This document shows, piece after piece, positions 35,482 to 43,519 of a stretch of 64,000 nt of DNA (position 1 is its first letter; each line of letters opens with the position of its first letter). Origin of the DNA: Gracilibacillus orientalis. Its GTDB lineage: Bacteria; Bacillota; Bacilli; Bacillales; Amphibacillaceae. The notes below the pieces were generated by a model that was given only the letters and a program-made list of their open reading frames with translations, had not been told where the DNA came from and did not search any database. The stretch spans positions 62,001 through 126,000 of the forward strand of contig NZ_FOTR01000001.1 in the NCBI RefSeq assembly GCF_900114645.1. Direction: 5' to 3'. The position numbers and the translations under genes are program-made.

Positions 35482-36456
35482 TTACTCTGGTAAAAATTCG
35501 TTGGTAAATGCTGCTTCGACGTCTAGTTCACGCTCTAATAAGTCATTTTCAAACATGAATTCAGCGTAATTACTCCAAACTTCTGTTGATTGTTCGCCCC
35601 ATCTATCCGCATCATCTTGATATTTTGGTGACACCCACTTCTGGCTTGCATGGACTAATTCTTCATCTAAATCAGGTACAGCTTCAGCTAAAATATCTGC
35701 AGCTTCACTAGGGTTGTCTATTGCATCCTGATATCCGCGACTTACCGCAGCCATAAATTTCTTAATGGTTTCCGGATTTTCTTCGGTCATGGTTTCATTC
35801 GTTGTGATAACTGGTGTATAATAATCCAGTTTTTCTGAATAGTCCGTGAGATAGATCATATCAATTTCTGTCCCACGCAGTTCTGCTTCGATTCCTGTCC
35901 AGCCATAATAAATCCAAGCAAAATCCACATCACGTTTTACTGCTGTAAAAAAATCAGTATTTCCCATATTCACGATCTCGACATCCTCTACTGACGTATC
36001 CTGTTGTTTCATTAACGCGTCGATAACGGCAGATTCAACAGGAGCACCCCAGCCGCCATAGGTTTTTCCGGCAAAATCAGCTGGTGATGTGATTTCTTTT
36101 TCCACCGGTGCGGCAAATCCGGAAGTATTGTGCTGGATTACTGCTGCAATCGATACGAGTGGGATATCTTGAGTTCGTGCTTCTGTTACTTGTTCTTGAT
36201 AACTAATTCCAAATTCCGCCTGACCGGAAGCTACCGTCTGATCTGCTCCCGCTTCACCCGGCATTACTATTTCTACGTCTAAACCTTCTTCTTCAAAATA
36301 TTCTTTTGATTCAGCTACATAAAGTCCGGTATGATTAGTGTTTGGCGTCCAATCTAATACTAATGTAACTTCCTCTAATTCCTCTTCTGTGTTTTCTTCA
36401 TTCCCACATCCTGCTAGTATAAACATAGCTATTATTACAAATAAAAATTTTTTCAT
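35482..36456 (-). CDS. thiY: thiamine-precursor-binding lipoprotein
   Basis: The 324-residue protein has a lipoprotein signal (MKKFLFVIIAMFILAGC) and an NMT1/THI5-like fold: VTLVLDWTPNTNHTGLYVAESKEYF near 29-53, GLDVEIVMPGEAGADQTVASGQAEFGISYQEQ near 56-86 and AWIYYGWTGIEAEL. This is the ThiY type that binds N-formyl-aminomethyl-pyrimidine. GGGGG precedes the start and a TPP riboswitch lies directly upstream. Confidence 0.88.
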   Translation of the reverse strand: MKKFLFVIIAMFILAGCGNEENTEEELEEVTLVLDWTPNTNHTGLYVAESKEYFEEEGLDVEIVMPGEAGADQTVASGQAEFGISYQEQVTEARTQDIPLVSIAAVIQHNTSGFAAPVEKEITSPADFAGKTYGGWGAPVESAVIDALMKQQDTSVEDVEIVNMGNTDFFTAVKRDVDFAWIYYGWTGIEAELRGTEIDMIYLTDYSEKLDYYTPVITTNETMTEENPETIKKFMAAVSRGYQDAIDNPSEAADILAEAVPDLDEELVHASQKWVSPKYQDDADRWGEQSTEVWSNYAEFMFENDLLERELDVEAAFTNEFLPE

Positions 36457-36503
36457 GATGAAACCCCCTATTATTTATCTTTTATAGAGGAACATATAAG
36501 AAA

Positions 36504-36530
36504 GCGCCCTAGACTTATAGCCCAGGGCGC
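36504..36530 (-). terminator. riboswitch expression-platform terminator
   Basis: GCGCCCTgGGC...AGGGCGC forms a GC-rich stem followed by TTTCTTAT on the minus strand, between the TPP aptamer and the thiY-like start. It should form when TPP is bound. Confidence 0.85.
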
Positions 36531-36552
36531 ATATAGATACTTTGATCTCATA

Positions 36553-36640
36553 TGTTCCCTACGCTGGTGCTAACCAGATCAGGTTCTAAGGGTCAGCATC
36601 TTACGGATACAGTCTCAACCGGCAACACCGGTCCCCCTAC
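36553..36640 (-). ncRNA. TPP riboswitch (THI element)
   Basis: Read on the minus strand the tract holds the conserved TPP aptamer parts: GTAGGGGGACCGG, GTTGAGACTG, then ACCCTTAGAACCTGATCTGG and TTAGCACCAGCGTAGGGAA. It precedes the thiY-thiX-thiZ-like operon and a terminator hairpin, so thiamine pyrophosphate should shut transcription off. Confidence 0.95.
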
Positions 36641-36702
36641 ATTAACTATTTAATTACTAACTTCCACTTTGCCATAATTTGCGGTTTTGTTCAAGTTTTG
36701 GC

Positions 36703-36742
36703 CTTTAAAAAACGAACCTCTGATCACAGAGATTCGTTTTTT
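36703..36742 (-). terminator. terminator of wrbA
   Basis: AAAAACGAATCTCTG/CAGAGGTTCGTTTTTT is a strong stem with T-tail on the minus strand right behind the stop. Confidence 0.9.
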
Positions 36743-36743
36743 A

Positions 36744-37343
36744 TTAACCATGAATTTTACTTGCTACTTCAACGACACGTTTTGCCTGATGTTTCACGGC
36801 AGCTTGACCATCCTCTATCATAGAGCCATCTTCCTGGCTTTGCGTAACACTTGTACCATAAGGATTACCACCAGCTGCAAATAGTGAATCATCGGAATAC
36901 CCTGGTGGAACGATGATTGTACCCCAATGCATCATGGATGTATAAAGACTTAAAATCGTTGCTTCCTGTCCACCATGCGGATTGGAAGCAGAAGTCATTG
37001 CACTTACTACTTTGTTTACAGTCTTGCCGGATGCCCATAAACCACCTTGTGTATCTATGAATTGTTTCATTTGGGATGCAACATTTCCAAAACGGGTTGG
37101 GGTACTGAAAATAATTGCATCTGCCCATTCCAAGTCTTCTGTTGTTGCCACAGGGACATCTTTTGTTTCTTCTACGTGTTTTTTCCAGCCTGGATTTTGT
37201 GCGATTGCTTCTTCCGGTGCAGTCTCGGCAACACGTACTACTTTTACTTCCGCTCCTGCTTCTTTTACTGATTCTGCTGCCCAATTCGCTAATTGATAGT
37301 TTATACCTGTAGAACTATAATAAACTACTGCTACTTTTACCAT
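36744..37343 (-). CDS. wrbA: NAD(P)H:quinone oxidoreductase, WrbA type
   Basis: The 199-residue flavodoxin-like protein binds FMN (YYSSTGINYQLANW near 8-21) and carries the WrbA signature FSTPTRFGNVASQMKQFIDTQGGLW near 79-103. It reduces quinones by two electrons and protects against redox cycling. Length is that of the WrbA family. It is monocistronic. Confidence 0.92.
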   Translation of the reverse strand: MVKVAVVYYSSTGINYQLANWAAESVKEAGAEVKVVRVAETAPEEAIAQNPGWKKHVEETKDVPVATTEDLEWADAIIFSTPTRFGNVASQMKQFIDTQGGLWASGKTVNKVVSAMTSASNPHGGQEATILSLYTSMMHWGTIIVPPGYSDDSLFAAGGNPYGTSVTQSQEDGSMIEDGQAAVKHQAKRVVEVASKIHG

Positions 37344-37499
37344 ATTGATAAAACTCCTTTGCTTATTAGATATTTTAGATTTACCCAGTTAGATATAATG
37401 TATACATTTATCTCGAAAGTGAGATATTTAAATTTACCATGTAATTACCTCGAATTCAAGATATATGCCTAATAAAAAACACGGAGCGTTACTCCATGT

Positions 37500-38483
37500 T
37501 TAATTAAATGTTAAACCAGCCTCAACAAAAGTATTATAGCGGATCACGTTCCCTGCTTCTTGATAATCAAAATGAATGGTTGCTTGTTTACCATACAAAA
37601 TAATTTCGCCTTCTGGTGCCTTCATGGTCATCGTCATCACGGAATGTGGTGTACCTTCACGTATTTTTGTGATTATCTCCTCTTTTTCGCTTTCCTCTGT
37701 TATATCCATTATAACTTCATCATTCACAATCACTTCGATACGGTGATATGTATCCTCAGGAACAATGATATTTGCAAAAGGTAGACTTGCTATTGCTAAT
37801 GTGCCACCATCCATGTCGCAATCTGTTAGTTCAAACATGATGTTTTGATCATCTGTTAAATAATATTCTAATTGTTGACAGGCAAATTCTTTTACTGTTT
37901 TAGTTTCGACAAAATCATCTTGGGTTGCATCCACTTTTACGGTATGTTCGCCATTGCGAAAAATATAATTGTTAAATACCGGATCGCCTTCTACTGTATA
38001 GTTTACCACTCGCATGATGGCATCTTCATTTTTTTCTACTTGTTGTATAAATTGTTCCAGAGTGACAACATTTATTGTTTCATCAAGCGGTATGACCATA
38101 TCATGTTCTTCGTCAACTATTCTTTTTATGGCAACGGCACTACTTTGCCCAGGATAGGATTCCGCCACTGCACCATGGGTAACTTGAATTTTTTCACCTC
38201 TGACTAGTGAATTAGCCATACTATCTTCTATATCTTCGAGACTAAAATAAATCGCATTTCCTGCCTCGTCATGTTGCTGTGGGTCGAATTCAGTTACAGT
38301 TGGATCTAATCGATTCTCGACAACTAATACACTATTGTCTTGTACATTTGCTACATAACCTTCCATTACATTTTGTGCATTCTTACTGGAATCACTTTGC
38401 GTTTTATTCCCGTTTTCAGAAGTTGTACCACAAGCAGTTACGAACAATATCATGATAAAACAGAGAAAATATTTCAACACCAT
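37500..38483 (-). CDS. YobA-like lipoprotein with DUF3221 and DUF4362-like regions
   Basis: From the start used the protein has 327 residues and a lipoprotein signal (YFLCFIMILFVTAC). The first part (GYVANVQDNSVLVVENRLDP, LVRGEKIQVTHGAVAESYPG) resembles DUF3221 (YobA); the second (VVTLEQFIQQVEKNEDAIMRVVNYT) resembles DUF4362. Both are small extracytoplasmic domains of unknown function in Bacillus. A much longer open frame upstream lacks a signal at its start. GGGAGG favours ATG 38483, or GTG/TTG two to three codons later. It is a single gene. Confidence 0.7.
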   Translation of the reverse strand: MVLKYFLCFIMILFVTACGTTSENGNKTQSDSSKNAQNVMEGYVANVQDNSVLVVENRLDPTVTEFDPQQHDEAGNAIYFSLEDIEDSMANSLVRGEKIQVTHGAVAESYPGQSSAVAIKRIVDEEHDMVIPLDETINVVTLEQFIQQVEKNEDAIMRVVNYTVEGDPVFNNYIFRNGEHTVKVDATQDDFVETKTVKEFACQQLEYYLTDDQNIMFELTDCDMDGGTLAIASLPFANIIVPEDTYHRIEVIVNDEVIMDITEESEKEEIITKIREGTPHSVMTMTMKAPEGEIILYGKQATIHFDYQEAGNVIRYNTFVEAGLTFN

Positions 38484-38542
38484 CGCCTCCCTTTTTCTAT
38501 TTGTCGTTGTTCTCATAAAAAGGTTACACTTTGGCGATGAAC

Positions 38543-38574
38543 AAAAAAGAATGGACCAACAAATGCCCATTCTT
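38543..38574 (-). terminator. terminator of the ars operon
   Basis: AGAATGG/CCATTCT with a loop and TTTTTTG on the minus strand follows the arsC stop by about ten bases. Confidence 0.8.
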
Positions 38575-38583
38575 TTCCTTCTC

Positions 38584-39003
38584 TTATTCACCTGTTTCAG
38601 CAAAACGCTTAATACGTCCTCCAATTTCATCACGTACTCGTTGGAAAACAGCCCATTTCTCTTCGTCTGTTCCTTCTGCTTTTGCCGGGTCATCAAATCC
38701 CCAATGTTCATTTCGTATACCAAATGGGATCACAGGACACTTATCACGTGCATCTCCACATAATGTAACAACCATATTAGCATTTCGCAGAATTTCCAAG
38801 TCAATTTTATCGGAAGTTTGGTTAGAAATATCGATATCTACTTCTTTCATCGCTTGGACTGCATTTGGATTTAAGCCATGCGTTTCTATTCCAGCACTGT
38901 AGACATTCCAATCATCACCTAAATATTCTTTTCCCCAGCCTTCTGCTATTTGACTGCGACAAGAATTACCTGTACATAAAAAGTAAATTGTTTTTTTCGT
39001 CAT
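38584..39003 (-). CDS. arsC: arsenate reductase, thioredoxin-coupled
   Basis: The 139-residue enzyme reduces arsenate to arsenite. It belongs to the low-molecular-weight phosphatase-like ArsC class: [15 protein letters not shown] near 10-24 is the P-loop with the first Cys, and [14 protein letters not shown] near 78-91 holds the redox Cys pair. A 50-codon longer frame overlaps arsB, but this start follows AAGGGGGA. It is last in the arsR-arsB-arsC operon. Confidence 0.95.
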   Translation of the reverse strand: MTKKTIYFLCTGNSCRSQIAEGWGKEYLGDDWNVYSAGIETHGLNPNAVQAMKEVDIDISNQTSDKIDLEILRNANMVVTLCGDARDKCPVIPFGIRNEHWGFDDPAKAEGTDEEKWAVFQRVRDEIGGRIKRFAETGE

Positions 39004-39020
39004 TCGAAATTCCCCCTTAA

Positions 39021-40316
39021 TTAGAATAGTAATAATGTCAGATATAAGCCCACTAACGTAATAATCAAAATTGGTATGGTGAGAATAATCCCTGTCTTGA
39101 AATAAGTACCCCAGGAGATTTTTACACCTTTTTGTGATAAGACATGTAGCCATAAAAGGGTTGCTAACGAACCGATCGGTGTGATTTTCGGACCTAAGTC
39201 AGAACCGATAACATTAGCATAAATCAATGCTTCGCGTACGACACCGGATGTATTTGTCTCAGCAATCGCCAGTGCATCAATCATCACGGTCGGCATATTA
39301 TTCATAACAGATGAGAGAATAGCCGCTATAAAGCCCATGGCAACAGTGGCACTGAACAAACCTTGCTCTGCACTCCATTGAATCAGTCCAGCCAATACGT
39401 CGGTAAGTCCAGCGTTACGCAGACCATACACGACCACATACATACCTATTGAAAAGAATACAATTTCCCATGGTGCCCCTTTGACCACTGCTGTTGTGTT
39501 AACTGCTCTGCTGTTCCGTGCCATGATTAGAAAAAAGATAGCAATTATTCCTGCAATAATCGACACTGGAACTGCGATAAACTCACTTACAAAATAGCCA
39601 ACTAATAATATCGCAAGAACATACCATGATAGGTGGAACATTTTAATATCTTTTAACGCCTCAGCAGGCTTTTTTAAATGATCCATCTGATAGTTTTTCG
39701 GAATATTTTTTCTGAAGTACAAATACAATACCGCAATTGTGGCTATGATTGAGAATAAGTTAGGTATGATCATTCTAGATGCATACTCGACAAAACCAAT
39801 CTCAAAAAAGTCTGCCGAAACAATGTTCACCAAGTTACTGACGATCAATGGCAGTGAAGTTGTATCAGCAATAAATCCACTCGCTATGATAAAAGGAAAG
39901 ACCATTTTTTCACTAAATTGCAGATTACGAACCATTGCCAGAACAATCGGTGTTAAGATCAAAGCTGCTCCATCATTTGCGAAAAAAGCTGCCACTAAGG
40001 CACCTAATAAACTGACATAAATGAACATTTTGATACCATGACCTTTGGCTAGGCGTGCCATATGTAAGGCGGCCCACTCAAAAAAACCTATTTCATCTAA
40101 GATTAAGGAAATAATAATAATTGCCACAAAGGCCAGTGTTGCATTCCAAACAATTCCAGTTACTTCTAATACATCCTGAAATCCAACAACATCTACTAGC
40201 AGTGCTACTACTGCACCACCGATCGCAGACCAGCCAATCGATAAATTTTTAGGCTGCCAGATCACAAGTACTAACGTTGCTAAAAAAATTATAATAGCCA
40301 ATATAACATCAAACAA
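39021..40316 (-). CDS. arsB: arsenite efflux permease
   Basis: The 431-residue protein has about 11-12 membrane segments of the ArsB/NhaD family. Typical blocks are [20 protein letters not shown] near 73-92, [15 protein letters not shown] near 113 and [13 protein letters not shown] near 333. It expels arsenite. The start codon is TTG behind GGGGGACA. It lies between arsR and arsC. Confidence 0.93.
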   Translation of the reverse strand: MFDVILAIIIFLATLVLVIWQPKNLSIGWSAIGGAVVALLVDVVGFQDVLEVTGIVWNATLAFVAIIIISLILDEIGFFEWAALHMARLAKGHGIKMFIYVSLLGALVAAFFANDGAALILTPIVLAMVRNLQFSEKMVFPFIIASGFIADTTSLPLIVSNLVNIVSADFFEIGFVEYASRMIIPNLFSIIATIAVLYLYFRKNIPKNYQMDHLKKPAEALKDIKMFHLSWYVLAILLVGYFVSEFIAVPVSIIAGIIAIFFLIMARNSRAVNTTAVVKGAPWEIVFFSIGMYVVVYGLRNAGLTDVLAGLIQWSAEQGLFSATVAMGFIAAILSSVMNNMPTVMIDALAIAETNTSGVVREALIYANVIGSDLGPKITPIGSLATLLWLHVLSQKGVKISWGTYFKTGIILTIPILIITLVGLYLTLLLF

Positions 40317-40331
40317 AATATTGTCCCCCTA

Positions 40332-40679
40332 CTAACAACAAGTAATTCTTGTTCCATTTTTCTCTAATTCTATTAATTTGTCTTCCTGACTAGGTAATTG
40401 CTCTAAGATAGACTCAATTAGTGCATGCCATTCACTTTCCTGATGTAAGGAATAAAATACCCATTGTCCTTTCCGTTCTTCTTTGATCAGTCCGGCATCT
40501 CTAAGTTTACGCAAATGCTGGCTGATGGATGGTTGACTCATTTGAAATATTTCCACAAATTCGCATACACAACAGGTTTGATTTTCCATTAATTTCATCA
40601 TCGTAAGTCTCGTTTTGTCACCTAACACTTTAAAGATTGGTGCTGCTTTTTCTATCTGAAATTCCGTTTTAGTAATCAT
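40332..40679 (-). CDS. arsR: arsenical-responsive repressor
   Basis: The winged-helix repressor (115 aa) has the metal-sensing CVCEF segment in TCCVCEFVEIFQMSQPSISQH near 34-55, the counterpart of ELCVCDL in classic ArsR, and a further CC at the C-terminus. Arsenite binding would release it from DNA. The second of two ATGs has the right spacing from AAGGAGG. It heads the operon and has a symmetric operator upstream. Confidence 0.93.
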   Translation of the reverse strand: MITKTEFQIEKAAPIFKVLGDKTRLTMMKLMENQTCCVCEFVEIFQMSQPSISQHLRKLRDAGLIKEERKGQWVFYSLHQESEWHALIESILEQLPSQEDKLIELEKNGTRITCC

Positions 40680-40696
40680 TGCCATCCTCCTTCTTT

Positions 40697-40728
40697 ATAT
40701 ATAACCATATAACAATATACTTATATAT
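40697..40728. promoter_or_regulatory. ArsR operator candidate
   Basis: ATATATAA-CC-ATAT-AACA-ATAT-AC-TTATATAT is symmetric over 32 bases except the two spacer dinucleotides. It lies 18 bases upstream of the arsR start, where an ArsR imperfect dyad is expected. Confidence 0.7.
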
Positions 40729-40765
40729 TCAATACATCAAAATTATCTTTACAAAAAATTAATAA

Positions 40766-40842
40766 AAGGAAGAAGCTAAATCGCTTCTTCCTTTTAAAAA
40801 ACTATATATATATCAAAAGCGACGTGGCCTCATGCGCTTTTT
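40766..40842 (-). terminator. two hairpins after the zinc lipoprotein gene
   Basis: The first (40816-40842) pairs AAAGCG with CGCTTT; the second (40766-40796) pairs AAAAGGAAGAAGC with GCTTCTTCCTTTT and has T-rich DNA after it. They separate the leftward zinc gene from the arsR operon. Confidence 0.65.
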
Positions 40843-40845
40843 AGC

Positions 40846-41844
40846 TTAATAATCCAAGGCTTTCGCCAATACTTCTAAGTTACGCTCCATTAAGCTAAAA
40901 TATGTTTCTTTATTTTCGATATCTTCTTCAGTTAAAATAGATAAATTGTGTAAGTCCAATGATTCAACGTTTGTTTCTGCTTGAATAACCTCTGCTACTT
41001 TCGGTTCTACATTTTGTTCAAATAATAAATATTGAATATTGGTATCTTCCACATGATCCAGAATTCTCTCTAACTCTTTCTGAGAAGGCTCCTCCGATGA
41101 TGACAAACCAGCCAACGCAATTTGTTCAATACCGTAGCTTTGTTCCCAATAGCCATATGCAGCATGTGTAACAAGAATTTCATTATTTGCTGCAGTTTCT
41201 AATTGCTCATGAAATTCATCATCTAAAGCAATCAATCGATCTTCTAGATCACTGAAATTAGTTTCAAAGACTTCTTGTTGTTCCGGATTTAATTCAATTA
41301 AGGCATCCTTGATATTACGCGCTAGATCAATGGAACGGATAGGATCTAACCAAAGGTGTGGATCGGCATCACCATGGTCGTGGTCGTGTTCCTCTTCATG
41401 TGCATGTTCTTCCTCTTCATGTGCATGTTCTTCTTCTTCGTGTGCATGTTCTTCTTCATGTTCGTGCACATGCTCTTCTAGTGAAACCCCATCTGCTGCT
41501 TCTACCATTAATACATCCTCATCTACAAGTGCTTCTTCTATAGTTCCTGCATATGTTTCGAGATTAGCACCATTATATAAAAACATATTCGCTTCTGCGA
41601 TATCTACCATCATTTTAGAAGTGGGTTCAAAATTATGTGGATCAGAACCAGGTGGCAAAATTGTTTCTACCTCTACAGACTCCCCACCAATTTCTTCTGT
41701 AAAATAAGCTAAAGGATACAACGTTGCATATATTTGAAGTGTATCATGCTCTGATTCTTGTTGATTTGCTTGCGTATCTTCCTCAGCATTACAACCAATT
41801 AACAGAAAAAATATAGATAAAATTGCTAAACTTACTTTTTTCAT
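40846..41844 (-). CDS. znuA: zinc ABC transporter binding lipoprotein, ZnuA/AdcA-like
   Basis: The 332-residue protein has a lipoprotein signal (LAILSIFFLLIGC) and the cluster A-I metal-binding fold. Zn ligands lie in GSDPHNFEPT near 66 and ADPHLWLDP near 160, with HAAYGYWEQ later. Between them is a His/Glu-rich loop with several EEHAHEEE repeats, typical of zinc-specific members. No znuB or znuC is adjacent. Three Zur boxes upstream show zinc repression. Confidence 0.92.
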   Translation of the reverse strand: MKKVSLAILSIFFLLIGCNAEEDTQANQQESEHDTLQIYATLYPLAYFTEEIGGESVEVETILPPGSDPHNFEPTSKMMVDIAEANMFLYNGANLETYAGTIEEALVDEDVLMVEAADGVSLEEHVHEHEEEHAHEEEEHAHEEEEHAHEEEHDHDHGDADPHLWLDPIRSIDLARNIKDALIELNPEQQEVFETNFSDLEDRLIALDDEFHEQLETAANNEILVTHAAYGYWEQSYGIEQIALAGLSSSEEPSQKELERILDHVEDTNIQYLLFEQNVEPKVAEVIQAETNVESLDLHNLSILTEEDIENKETYFSLMERNLEVLAKALDY

Positions 41845-41878
41845 GTAAAAATTAACTCCCTTCAATTCTATGTATAGA

Positions 41879-41983
41879 AATAATAATGATTACGATTCAA
41901 CATAAAAAACAAACCGTAATCAATACGATTTAATAGTATTATAGACGATTATCTGTAAAATGTAAATAGTAATTGTTACGATT
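41879..41983. promoter_or_regulatory. three Zur boxes
   Basis: Sites AATAATAATGATTACGATT (41879), AACCGTAATCAATACGATT (41912) and AATAGTAATTGTTACGATT (41965) each fit the Bacillus Zur box AATCGTAATNATTACGATT at most positions. They lie between znuA and the divergent YtkA-like lipoprotein gene, and could control both. Confidence 0.8.
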
Positions 41984-42184
41984 TATTTTTTGTTTAGTTG
42001 TTTACCTTAAGCAAGTTATAGAAACCAGGATAAAGAACATGCCCTATGTTACAGTGTGTTTCTTGCGTTACAATAAATACTCACCCTATTTAGAAGTCCC
42101 CAAAATGTCATACATTGTTCATTGCTTATCATTGCAGCAAAGAGTATAGTATCATTAAATAATAGTATGAGACGGAGGATACAA

Positions 42185-42919
42185 ATGAAAAAACGATATA
42201 TATTAATCATTCTATTTACCATAGCACTTGCAGCTTGTTCCAGTGAAGAGGAAGTTAAAGGAATTCATGTAGATTTTGAGCTTCCTAAGGAAGCAGAAGT
42301 TGGTGAGTCCGTTCCGTTACAAACTACCATAACCTATGGGGAAGATGAACTGGTTACAGATGCCGAAGAAATGAAGTTCGAGTATTGGAACGTAGAAGAT
42401 GAAGACAATTCTGTTACTGTGGAAGCTACGAATCAAGAAGATGGTACTTATTCGACTGAAGTAACTTTTGAAGAACCTGGCACTTACGAAATTTATGCTC
42501 ATACGACTGCAAAAGCCATGCATATAATGCCTAAAAAGGCAATTACCATCACTGGTGAGCAACAAGAAAATCAGAATCATGAATCTCATGAAGAAACGGA
42601 AGATGCTGAACATGAGCATCAGCATGGATTTGAAATAAAGTTGAATCCATTAGAAAATATAACTGTTAGCCAGGAAGTAGACATAACTGTTGAGCTTTCA
42701 ATGGATCAGGAACCATATGAGAACGCAAGAGTACGCTATGAAATAATACCGAAAAACGGTGAGAAACATGACTGGATCGAGACAGAAGAAGTCGAACCTG
42801 GTGAATACGTGAATTCCTATTCATTTAAAGAAGCTGGACAAGCGGAAATGGTTGTCCATGTTACAGACGATACCGAATTACATGAACATGAAGAGTTCCA
42901 TTTTGAAGTCAGCAAATAA
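42185..42919 (+). CDS. YtkA/FixH-like lipoprotein with His-rich linker
   Basis: The 244-residue protein has a lipoprotein signal (ILIILFTIALAAC) and two similar immunoglobulin-like YtkA/FixH domains (about 25-115 and 140-235), each with a YxxxxxFxExGxYE-type block (GTYSTEVTFEEPGTYEIYAH; GEYVNSYSFKEAGQAEMVVH). They are joined by a His/Glu-rich linker (HESHEETEDAEHEHQHG), a probable metal-binding stretch. It is divergent from znuA across Zur boxes, so a role in zinc capture is likely but inferred. GGAGG precedes the start. Confidence 0.8.
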   Translation: MKKRYILIILFTIALAACSSEEEVKGIHVDFELPKEAEVGESVPLQTTITYGEDELVTDAEEMKFEYWNVEDEDNSVTVEATNQEDGTYSTEVTFEEPGTYEIYAHTTAKAMHIMPKKAITITGEQQENQNHESHEETEDAEHEHQHGFEIKLNPLENITVSQEVDITVELSMDQEPYENARVRYEIIPKNGEKHDWIETEEVEPGEYVNSYSFKEAGQAEMVVHVTDDTELHEHEEFHFEVSK

Positions 42920-42945
42920 AATACTTTGTCCTTAAAGGCAATTTT

Positions 42946-42999
42946 AAAAGTATACACACGTTCCATACTGTCTGGAAGACGTGTGTGTGTATACTTTTT
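42946..42999 (+). terminator. terminator of the YtkA-like gene
   Basis: A long stem (AAAAGTATACACACG with CGTGTGTGTATACTTTTT) is followed by ATTTTG. Confidence 0.9.
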
Positions 43000-43081
43000 A
43001 TTTTGCACTTCATTCAGCCATTTTTTAACCGTTTCAGACACATCTTATCTGCTTTAAGATCTAAATAAAAACACCGATGAA

Positions 43082-43405
43082 CTATTTTATAAAACGGATA
43101 ACAAGAGGGATTCGATATTCTTCTCCATTGAATGCTTTAAACAAGGCGATAAGGGTTAATATAAATGCCACAATACCAACTATTGGCAATAGTAGCAAAC
43201 CGATTAACACTACTACCAAAATCCCACTCACAATGGCATAAATCGTAAATGATATAAAGAAATTGAAGTACTCTTTTCCGTGATAGTCAATAAATGCAGA
43301 CTCCTCACGTTTGATCATCCAAATAATTAGTGGACCGATAATAGCAGTAAAAAAGCTTACTAAATAAATTAACATGGCAAATAAACGTTCATCATTATTA
43401 GACAT
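43082..43405 (-). CDS. DUF4870 small membrane protein
   Basis: The 107-residue protein has three to four membrane segments, beginning NNDERLFAMLIYLVSFFTAI, then WMIKREESAFIDYHGKEYFNF and a hydrophobic C-terminal half ending FKAFNGEEYRIPLVIRFIK. This is the DUF4870 (Tic20-like) pattern. Function unknown. GAGGAGG precedes the start; a ten-codon longer frame lacks one. Confidence 0.82.
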   Translation of the reverse strand: MSNNDERLFAMLIYLVSFFTAIIGPLIIWMIKREESAFIDYHGKEYFNFFISFTIYAIVSGILVVVLIGLLLLPIVGIVAFILTLIALFKAFNGEEYRIPLVIRFIK

Positions 43406-43519
43406 ATTTTGCACCTCCTCTCGATATTGTACCATATATAGTCAGTTCAAGTTATTAAATAGATATTTTTTCGTGGAACGTATATAATAATAGAAAATGA
43501 CTGAAAAAGAGGGAAATCT

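Noticed and set aside
36889-37312. Several long frames on both strands within wrbA
   Set aside because: All overlap the well-supported WrbA gene and have no homology signature or ribosome site.
41309-41707. A 132-codon Ser/Cys-rich frame on the plus strand
   Set aside because: It is the antisense of the His/Glu-rich repeats of the zinc lipoprotein; its low complexity mirrors that gene.
43440-43519. A Fur box upstream of the N-hydroxylase gene
   Set aside because: ATAATAATAGAAAATGAC has too few matches to the 19-base Fur consensus to support a call.
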